Part shown: positions 10,678 to 16,351 of the stretch, piece after piece
Layout: each line of letters begins with the position of its first letter
Numbering within the stretch: position 1 is the stretch's first letter
Assembly (NCBI GenBank): GCA_027030245.1
Contig: JALVFE010000016.1
Span: 62,001 to 126,000, forward strand
Reading direction: 5' to 3'
DNA: 64,000 nucleotides
Source: Melioribacteraceae bacterium
GTDB taxonomy: Bacteria; Bacteroidota; Ignavibacteria; Ignavibacteriales; Melioribacteraceae
Notes under the pieces: generated by a model
What the model saw: the letters and a program-made list of their open reading frames with translations, nothing else
Databases searched by the model: none
Told to the model about the DNA's origin: nothing
Program-made: the position numbers and the translations under genes

Positions 10678-11541
10678 TTATGCCGTTTTCTTATTTTCTT
10701 TTGCGTTTTTGTTAATTTCGAAAATTTGCGGTTTTCTTGGCTCGCCGAAATTATCCATTGTATTACTTACGTACCACCAACTGTCCGGTACTTCAACAAT
10801 ATAATTGCCGCTTTTCTCGTGAGCGGTTTCAAGTATCAAATCGAAAACATCAACCGGCAGATCGAGATTGATTTTCAGTTTACTGGAAAAATCATATTTA
10901 CTGTTTTGAGCTTTAACATAATATTGAGAGAAATGAAAAATTGCATCGGAGTTTCTTGCGGCGGTTACAACGGGTAGCGTATGCAGGAACAAAATAAAAT
11001 CCAATTTAAGCGATGAATATTTTTCGTACAAATAATCCAAATAAGTCAGATTGGCAACACCTTCGTTCCGGTTGCCGAATAATTGCCATAACCCGGTGAT
11101 TCCGGGTTTGGAAGTAAGTTTGTTTCTCTCCTCGTAAAATTCAGGATAATCCCTTTTTAATATTTCCAAATCGTGCAACATCAACGGGCGCGGACCGATA
11201 ATACTCATGTGGCCCATAATAACATTTATAAATTGCGGAATTTCATCCAATCCAGTTTTTCTCAACCACTTTGCGAACGGTGTGATTTTTTCGCTTAAAA
11301 AAGGCTTCAAAAAAATATTATTGTTATCGTTCAACTTTTTATGATGATTCGATTCCGATTTAATCGTTTTCAATTTTAAAATCTTGAAACGGTGTTTCTC
11401 TAAGGTAAGTCCCCTTTCTTGAATAAAAAGAGGAAATTCGCGAAGCTCTATAAACAAAATTATAGAAAAGAACACCAACAATGGAAACATTAAAATGAAA
11501 AGAAATAATGAAACAAAAATATCAACAATTCTTTTTGCCAT
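10678..11541 (-). CDS. Small sugar-phosphate transferase (polyprenyl-phosphate phosphoglycosyltransferase, PglC-like core)
   Basis: The core (~190 residues) is a bacterial sugar transferase (PF02397 type): one N-terminal hydrophobic segment after MAKRIVDIF, then the QERGL, KLKTI, LRKTGLDEIPQFINV and SIIGPRP motifs and GITGLWQLFGN. Such monotopic enzymes transfer a sugar phosphate from a nucleotide sugar to undecaprenyl phosphate, starting glycan synthesis. An extension of ~90 residues at the C-terminus (LPVDVFDLILET..., PDSWWYV) is not part of the family and I do not recognise it. I chose the ATG at 11541 because family members start just before the membrane helix. The frame stays open to an ATG at 11589 and a TTG at 11601, 12 bp after the mlaE-like gene. 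No other glycan genes are adjacent. Confidence 0.85.
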   Translation of the reverse strand: MAKRIVDIFVSLFLFILMFPLLVFFSIILFIELREFPLFIQERGLTLEKHRFKILKLKTIKSESNHHKKLNDNNNIFLKPFLSEKITPFAKWLRKTGLDEIPQFINVIMGHMSIIGPRPLMLHDLEILKRDYPEFYEERNKLTSKPGITGLWQLFGNRNEGVANLTYLDYLYEKYSSLKLDFILFLHTLPVVTAARNSDAIFHFSQYYVKAQNSKYDFSSKLKINLDLPVDVFDLILETAHEKSGNYIVEVPDSWWYVSNTMDNFGEPRKPQIFEINKNAKENKKTA

Positions 11542-11613
11542 GGAATATAACTTTGTCCCGAAAAATTTATTTGAAATAAAAATGTGCATAAATATAAGCA
11601 AAAGTTTATGAAA

Positions 11614-12387
11614 TCAAAAAATTATTGACCATAAAACATAGTCAGATATTAAGATAACCGCAGACGCATAAACAAAAGCTTTAATTGTTGAAAGTCCTAC
11701 ACCTTCTGCGCCTCCGACAGTGCTAAACCCGATATGGCACCCGAGTAAAGCGGTTAAACCACCAAACACCATTCCCTTAAACATCCCGAACGTAAAGTCA
11801 CCCATCGCAAAAAAACGCTTTACGGAAAAGAAAAAGACGTCAAAAGATATGCCAAGAAAATAATTTGATACTAAATACGCACCGATAACCGCAATTACAT
11901 CTGCAAAAATGATTAGAACCGGTAACATAAAAATAGAAGCAAAGAATCTCGGCATAGCCAAAAACCGCACGGGATTAATTCCCATCGTCTCCAAAGCATC
12001 GATTTGTTCGGTAACTTTCATCGAGCCGATTTCCGCAGCAATGGAAGCGCCGACCCTGCCGGCAATAATAATTCCCGTTAACACGGGACCTAATTCCGTA
12101 ATAATCGCACGGCTTGTCGCCGTTCCCAAAAATGAAAGCGGAGCCAAACCTTTTAATTGATAAGCCGCTTGCCATGCAGCAACCGCTCCGGTAAAAATAG
12201 CAATGATAATTACCAACGGCAGCGAATTTACTCCTATATGCTCCATTTGGCTTAGTACAAGCCGTCTTTTCTTAACAAGCAAGGGCGCTTCTTTCAATAT
12301 ATCAAAAAACAGAACGGCTATGCGGCCGAATTCTTCAAAGAACAATAAAGTTTTATTTCCCAGTTTACCGAAAATGACATAAATCAT
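11614..12387 (-). CDS. mlaE: MlaE/YrbE family ABC transporter permease, unpartnered
   Basis: A 257-residue membrane protein with ~5 hydrophobic segments and MlaE-family features: ELGPVLTGIIIAGRVGASIAAEIGSM, then TEQIDALETMGINPVRFLAMPR. In other bacteria MlaE works with the ATPase MlaF and substrate-binding MlaD to move phospholipids between outer and inner membranes. Here the next gene is a sugar transferase, and upstream is a 381-bp intergenic region, so mlaF and mlaD are not adjacent. Length and motifs are intact, so it looks functional with partners encoded elsewhere. In Bacteroidota-like genomes such permeases are often just upstream of the ATPase gene, which makes the present neighbour unusual. 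Confidence 0.9.
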   Translation of the reverse strand: MIYVIFGKLGNKTLLFFEEFGRIAVLFFDILKEAPLLVKKRRLVLSQMEHIGVNSLPLVIIIAIFTGAVAAWQAAYQLKGLAPLSFLGTATSRAIITELGPVLTGIIIAGRVGASIAAEIGSMKVTEQIDALETMGINPVRFLAMPRFFASIFMLPVLIIFADVIAVIGAYLVSNYFLGISFDVFFFSVKRFFAMGDFTFGMFKGMVFGGLTALLGCHIGFSTVGGAEGVGLSTIKAFVYASAVILISDYVLWSIIF

Positions 12388-12550
12388 AGAAAATTATCCG
12401 GTCTTCATTTAAATTGTCGGAAAAAAAATTAAAATGTATATCAAAAAAAGGAAAAAAATACCGAATTAATAAACAAACTAAGCTTTTTATTTGAAATTAA
12501 CAAAAAATGTTTACCGATATAAAATTAGACATAAATAACTTATTTTTGTA

Positions 12551-12580
12551 TTGACTATGTGGTAATTTTTTTATTATTTT
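12551..12580 (+). promoter_or_regulatory. Candidate promoter for the ilvE leader transcript
   Basis: TTGACT (12551-12556) and an 18-nt spacer precede TATTTT (12575-12580), about 35 nt before the leader ORF. The -10 choice is uncertain because the region is AT-rich. In the remainder of the 381-bp gap (12388-12550) I see only AT-rich sequence with no gene; it must also hold the mlaE promoter. Confidence 0.5.
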
Positions 12581-12616
12581 ATGTTGTAAGCAGCAGCAAA
12601 GGAAAACCGGAAATAA

Positions 12617-12772
12617 ATGAATTTTTTAATACAAAATCTCATTTTAATACTAGTGTTACCGCTAATTATTATCGTTAACAGGACTTTTGTATTCAATCCC
12701 GGTCGGTTTTCCGCCGGGATTTTTTTTAACAAAATTTATTTTTCAACCCAAAATGTAAAGGGGCAATTATGA
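12617..12772 (+). CDS. Leu/Ile/Val-rich leader peptide of ilvE (attenuator)
   Basis: A 51-codon ORF from ATG 12617 to a TGA at 12770-12772 that overlaps the ilvE start (ATGA). Codons 4-20 read LIQNLILILVLPLIIIV: of 17 residues, 14 are Leu, Ile or Val. A GGA lies 5-8 nt before the ATG. The branched-chain codon run ends about 15 nt before a strong intrinsic terminator placed upstream of the branched-chain aminotransferase gene. This is the layout of a classical ilv attenuator: ribosome stalling at scarce Leu/Ile/Val codons would favour an alternative RNA fold and read-through. Unlike E. coli leaders, the frame continues through the terminator. An alternative reading is a small membrane peptide. 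Confidence 0.7.
   Translation: MNFLIQNLILILVLPLIIIVNRTFVFNPGRFSAGIFFNKIYFSTQNVKGQL
12695..12727 (+). terminator. Attenuator terminator in the ilvE leader
   Basis: Stem AATCCCGG (12695-12702) / CCGGGATT (12714-12721), extended by CGG/CCG around a TTTT loop with one bulged T, then an unbroken T run to 12727. It stands 42 nt before the ilvE ATG. Its loop-side CGGTTTT (12704-12710) can pair with AAAACCG at 12603-12609 just before the leader ORF, one possible competing fold. Confidence 0.8.
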
Positions 12773-13839
12773 GCGATATTATTTTTAAGGACATCGAACA
12801 GCAAAAAGAAGTAAAATTACCGGAGAATCTAATTTTCGGAAGAACGTTTACCGATCACGTTTTCGAAATGGATTATGACGAAGCTCTCGGCGGTTGGCAT
12901 AATCCTACCATAAAAAAATTCGGCGATTTGAGAATGAGTCCGGCAACAATGGTATTACATTACGGACAAGCAATATTCGAAGGAATGAAAGCGTATAAAC
13001 AAGATAACGGAAAAATTGCTTTGTTCCGCCCGCAAGACCATTTTAAAAGATTAAACCGGTCGGCTAAAAGAATGTGCGTACCGCTTGTGGATGAAAAATT
13101 TTTGCTGGACGCATTAATCGAATTAATCAAAATCGATAAGGATTGGATTCCCACAAAGCCAGGGCATGCGCTTTATATCCGCCCGCTAATTTTTGCAACC
13201 GATCCGTTTTTGGGAGTGAGAGCTTCCAATAATTATAAATTGATAATTATGCTGAGTCCGGTAGGACCTTACTACCCCGAAGGATTCAAACCCGTACCGA
13301 TACTTGCAACCGATAATTACGTGCGCGCCGTACGCAAAGGTGTTGGCGAATGCAAAACCGCAGGAAATTATGCCGCCAGCTTGGCCGCCCAGCAAGAAGC
13401 AATCAAAGAAGGTTATACTCAAGTACTCTGGCTCGATGCAATCGAGCAAAAATATCTCGAAGAGGTTGGTACGATGAATATTTTCGTTCAATTTAAAGAC
13501 GAAGTTGCCACTCCTCCTCTTACGGGAAGCATTTTACCGGGAATCACGCGTAAATCCGTCATTCAAATATTAAAAGACTGGAATTACAACATAAACGAAC
13601 GGCCGATTGCATTACAAGAGGTTATCGACAGATACAAAGAAGGTACGCTGGTTGAAATTTTCGGCAGCGGTACCGCAGCGGTTATATCTTCTCTCAGCCG
13701 ATTGAAATATCACGATACCGTTCTCGAATTCAGCGAAGAAAAAGCAGGCGAACTCGGAACAAAATTATACAACGAAATTACTGATATTCAGTACGGCAGA
13801 AAAGAAGACAGATACAATTGGTTGGTTTACCTCTATTAG
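12769..13839 (+). CDS. ilvE: Branched-chain amino acid aminotransferase
   Basis: A 356-residue fold-type IV PLP aminotransferase catalysing the last step of Leu, Ile and Val synthesis (and the first of their breakdown) with glutamate/2-oxoglutarate. Landmarks: HYGQAIFEGMKAYK near residue 65, FRPQDHFKRLNRSAKRM, RPLIFATDPFLGVR, the PLP-binding lysine in GECKTAGNYAASL near residue 202, and EVGTMNIFV and GSILPGITRKS. The length suits the larger (human BCAT-like) class. The ATG has AAGGGG 6-9 nt upstream. Control is likely through the leader peptide and terminator immediately upstream. It is a single-gene unit followed by its own terminator. Confidence 0.95.
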   Translation: MSDIIFKDIEQQKEVKLPENLIFGRTFTDHVFEMDYDEALGGWHNPTIKKFGDLRMSPATMVLHYGQAIFEGMKAYKQDNGKIALFRPQDHFKRLNRSAKRMCVPLVDEKFLLDALIELIKIDKDWIPTKPGHALYIRPLIFATDPFLGVRASNNYKLIIMLSPVGPYYPEGFKPVPILATDNYVRAVRKGVGECKTAGNYAASLAAQQEAIKEGYTQVLWLDAIEQKYLEEVGTMNIFVQFKDEVATPPLTGSILPGITRKSVIQILKDWNYNINERPIALQEVIDRYKEGTLVEIFGSGTAAVISSLSRLKYHDTVLEFSEEKAGELGTKLYNEITDIQYGRKEDRYNWLVYLY

Positions 13840-13865
13840 AAAATCTCGCTTTATGTTTTTTCATC

Positions 13866-13896
13866 AAAGGTCGCTGGATGCGGCCTTTTTTATTTT
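13866..13896 (+). terminator. Intrinsic terminator after ilvE
   Basis: Stem AAAGGTCGC (13866-13874) / GCGGCCTTT (13880-13888) with one T-G pair and a 5-nt loop, followed by a T-rich run. It is 27 bp after the ilvE stop. Confidence 0.85.
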
Positions 13897-13936
13897 TATA
13901 ATTACCCTCAATCCCGGAAAAAGCAATTAAATTTTT

Positions 13937-13978
13937 CACTTGACAAGTGCACATAAGTTCACTATATTTGTAGTGAAC
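13937..13978 (+). promoter_or_regulatory. lexA promoter with overlapping palindromic operator
   Basis: TTGACA (13940-13945), a 17-bp spacer and TATATT (13963-13968), extended to TATATTTG. A perfect inverted repeat, GTTCACTA (13957-13964) and TAGTGAAC (13971-13978) separated by 6 bp, covers the -10. A second, shorter palindrome CACTTG-A-CAAGTG (13937-13949) covers the -35. Position and symmetry fit LexA autorepression (inferred). The half-sites differ from both the E. coli CTG-N10-CAG box and the Bacillus GAAC-N4-GTTC box. Confidence 0.8.
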
Positions 13979-13992
13979 AAATTGACACTATC

Positions 13993-14625
13993 ATGAGAAA
14001 AAAGCTAACTGAAAGACAACTTGAAATTCTACAGTTTATCGAAGACTTTGTAGAAGAAAATAACTTTCCGCCTACCTACCGGGAAATAGGTAAAAAATTC
14101 AATATCGCCAGCACTTTCGGCGTTAAAAGACATATAGATGCATTGGTTAAAAAAGGATATTTAACTACCGAATCAAATTCTTTTCGCTCCATTTCATTGA
14201 AAGACAGAAAGAAAAACGTTAACTGCGAAGAAAATAATTATGTATCCGTTCCTCTCGTAGGTAAAGTTGCGGCCGGTTATCCGGTTTTAGCCGAAGAAAA
14301 TATTGAAGGAAATATTTCCCTGGATGCTTCTCTATTAAAAAGTAAAGGAAATCTCTTCGGTTTGAAAGTTCAAGGCGATAGCATGATTGAAGCGGGAATT
14401 TTCGAGGGTGATCTGGTAATCGTAAAATCACAGAAAATTTGTCAAAATGGAGATATAATAGTTGCACTTGTGGAAGATGAATCTACGTTAAAAAGATATG
14501 TGAAAAAGAACGGGAAAACTTTTCTAATGCCCGAAAACCCGGATTTCGAACCGATTGACGTAACAAACAATAAAAATTTTCAAATTGTCGGGAAGGTGAT
14601 AGCCGTTTACAGGAGTTTTAATTAA
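13993..14625 (+). CDS. lexA: LexA repressor
   Basis: A 210-residue SOS repressor. Residues 1-65 form the winged helix-turn-helix (LTERQLEILQFI, PPTYREIGKKFNI). The self-cleavage Ala94-Gly95 bond lies in KVAAGYPV. The catalytic Ser130 is in QGDSMIEAGI and Lys167 in STLKRYV, so the RecA-triggered autoproteolysis machinery is complete. The recognition helix region (ASTFGVKRHIDAL) differs from E. coli, consistent with the different operator upstream. The gene starts 15 bp after the palindrome and leads a three-gene run with two small ORFs. Confidence 0.95.
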   Translation: MRKKLTERQLEILQFIEDFVEENNFPPTYREIGKKFNIASTFGVKRHIDALVKKGYLTTESNSFRSISLKDRKKNVNCEENNYVSVPLVGKVAAGYPVLAEENIEGNISLDASLLKSKGNLFGLKVQGDSMIEAGIFEGDLVIVKSQKICQNGDIIVALVEDESTLKRYVKKNGKTFLMPENPDFEPIDVTNNKNFQIVGKVIAVYRSFN

Positions 14626-14626
14626 A

Positions 14627-14875
14627 ATGAAATCGGAAATATTTAACAAGGCGATTTTGGAAAGACACAGAATAAAATTTTTATACGATTTCAGATTGAT
14701 AAATCTGGAACCGTATTTTATCGGCGTAAACAAACACGGGAACAAAGTTATTTACGGGCGAGTTAACAATACAAATAAAATTTGCGCATTCGAATACAAC
14801 AAAATTACAAACATTAAAATTATTAACTCTCATAAATTTTCACCTATTATTCCTATTCTGCCTTCATTAAACTAA
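14627..14875 (+). CDS. Small protein with weak WYL-like pattern, lexA operon
   Basis: An 82-residue protein starting 1 bp after the lexA stop, with AGGAG 11 nt upstream. I do not recognise it firmly. The middle (FLYDFRLINLEPYFIGVNKHGNKVIYGR ... FEYNKITNIKII, given here only in outline) has the spacing of a WYL domain. That is, a basic beta strand, L-x-P-Y-x-x-G, a G-x-x-V strand, then F-x-x-x-K-I-x-x-I. WYL domains bind nucleic acid or nucleotide ligands and often occur in transcription factors and defence proteins, but always with other domains; here it would stand alone. Its place in the lexA transcript suggests SOS-regulated expression. Function unknown. Confidence 0.6.
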   Translation: MKSEIFNKAILERHRIKFLYDFRLINLEPYFIGVNKHGNKVIYGRVNNTNKICAFEYNKITNIKIINSHKFSPIIPILPSLN

Positions 14876-14887
14876 CACGGAGGGGAG

Positions 14888-15283
14888 ATGGATAAAGCGA
14901 CATATCAGATGAATGTCGATAATTTAATTCAACACTTTTGGAAACACGGATACCTGACGTTGAAGAGAAAATTCGGTACTTACCTGCCCGAACCAAATTC
15001 CATCGGTAATTACGAAGTGGATGCTATCGGTAAACAAAAATCGAAATATGCAATCGGAATTGTTCTAACGGAAGAAGAACTTGACAATCCGAAAATTTAT
15101 TCCAAATTGGAATTTCTCTCAACCCGCGAGACCAAATTTTCGCGTAAAAAAGTTACTTTGTTTGTCGGAGTTCCGAAAGGATACATAAATAAAGCAAAAT
15201 TAATCATTTCCAGTCTTTCGGAAATGGCCAGGAAAAACATAAAATTGGTTCCAATTTCGGTTGAAAACAAACAATTTAATTAA
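14888..15283 (+). CDS. Hypothetical protein, possibly a degenerate PD-(D/E)XK-like fold, lexA operon
   Basis: A 131-residue soluble protein with a strong GGAGG ribosome site just before the ATG, 12 bp after the preceding ORF. The centre reads NYEVDAIGKQKSKYAIGIVLTEEEL. An acidic residue, a short loop, a hydrophobic strand and a following helix recall the core of PD-(D/E)XK nucleases (x-x-D-x-x ... I-x-V/E-x-K). The E-x-K half is not intact, however (GIVLTEEE). A later strand VTLFVGVPKGY precedes a helix. It may be an inactive nuclease-like domain or simply a look-alike. Co-transcription with lexA hints at a DNA-damage link. Function unknown. Confidence 0.6.
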   Translation: MDKATYQMNVDNLIQHFWKHGYLTLKRKFGTYLPEPNSIGNYEVDAIGKQKSKYAIGIVLTEEELDNPKIYSKLEFLSTRETKFSRKKVTLFVGVPKGYINKAKLIISSLSEMARKNIKLVPISVENKQFN

Positions 15284-15467
15284 CTGCCCGGTCTCCTTCC
15301 GGAAAATATTTCCCGGTTTTTGTAAACAAATTTCAAATTCGGTTGTATAAATTTCGAGTTTATAAAAATATGGGAAAAACCATCCGCATATTTTTCACTA
15401 AAATCGGAAATGTCTAAATACCTTAATTTCCAGGTCTGTGGGCAAAAATAAAGAATGGGGCTCTGCC

Positions 15468-15496
15468 TTGACATTTATTTAACCGCAGTTTATTTT
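15468..15496 (+). promoter_or_regulatory. Promoter for the uppS-bamA envelope operon
   Basis: TTGACA (15468-15473), 17-bp spacer, TATTTT (15491-15496) followed by GG, 34 bp before the uppS start. The remaining sequence from 15284 shows no convincing gene. Confidence 0.7.
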
Positions 15497-15529
15497 GGTA
15501 AGTCTAATTAAATTTATTGAGAGTGCGAA

Positions 15530-16351
15530 TTGGCAAAAAAATTAAGCAAGAATGATTTACTGAAACTTGACGAATTAAAAGATAACGGAAACATTCCCGA
15601 ACATATTGCAATAATAATGGACGGTAACGGCAGATGGGCGAGAAAACGCGGACTGCCAAGGGCAACAGGTCACAAGAAAGGCGTTGACACGGTAAGAATT
15701 GTTGTGGAAGCATGCATAAAACTCGGTGTTAAGTATCTTACTCTTTACACTTTTAGCACGGAAAATTGGAAACGACCGAAAAATGAAATTACGACTTTGA
15801 TGAAACTTATGGTTCGAAGTCTGCAGACCGAAACCAACGAATTGCATGCGAACGGTGTTAGAATTAACACAATAGGCGAAATTGAAGCTTTACCCGATGC
15901 CGTTCAGAACGAATTGAGTCAAGCCATCGAAAAAACAAAAAACAACGATAAACTCGTGCTGAACTTAGCCGTAAGTTACAGCGGACGTTGGGAAATTACG
16001 GAAGCAGTTAAAAAAATTGCACAAGAGTATAAAGACGGTAAGATTGATATTTCGGATATAAACGATGAATTAATTTCCGAACATCTAACCACAGCCGGTA
16101 TGCCCGATCCCGATTTAATGATAAGAAGCGGCGGCGAATACAGAATAAGCAATTTTCTTATCTGGCAAATTGCATACTCGGAATTATATGTTACAAAAGT
16201 CCTTTGGCCTGAATTTAAGTGTAAAAATTTAATCGACGCCATTAAAGACTATCAAAAAAGAGAAAGACGATTCGGTTTAACCAGTGAACAATTATCAAAT
16301 AACTTCAAGCGATCAAAGAATGTTAAAAACCTGTCTAAAGAATTGGTGTAG
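15530..16351 (+). CDS. uppS: Undecaprenyl diphosphate synthase
   Basis: A 273-residue cis-prenyltransferase adding isopentenyl units to farnesyl diphosphate to make the C55 carrier lipid for peptidoglycan and LPS. Signature motifs are HIAIIMDGNGRWARKRG (catalytic Asp in MDGNG), GHKKGVDTVR, TLYTFSTENWKRP, and near the C-terminus DLMIRSGGEYRISNFLIWQIAYSE (outlined, conserved basic and Ser residues present). The start is a TTG with GAGAG upstream; no better start exists and the motif spacing is right. It heads a long plus-strand envelope operon and overlaps the bamA reading frame by about 30 bp. Confidence 0.95.
   Translation: MAKKLSKNDLLKLDELKDNGNIPEHIAIIMDGNGRWARKRGLPRATGHKKGVDTVRIVVEACIKLGVKYLTLYTFSTENWKRPKNEITTLMKLMVRSLQTETNELHANGVRINTIGEIEALPDAVQNELSQAIEKTKNNDKLVLNLAVSYSGRWEITEAVKKIAQEYKDGKIDISDINDELISEHLTTAGMPDPDLMIRSGGEYRISNFLIWQIAYSELYVTKVLWPEFKCKNLIDAIKDYQKRERRFGLTSEQLSNNFKRSKNVKNLSKELV

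Noticed and set aside
15280-15474. Minus-strand ORF of 64 codons in the gap before uppS
   Set aside because: No ribosome site or motif; it covers part of the promoter-containing gap, so I treat it as chance.
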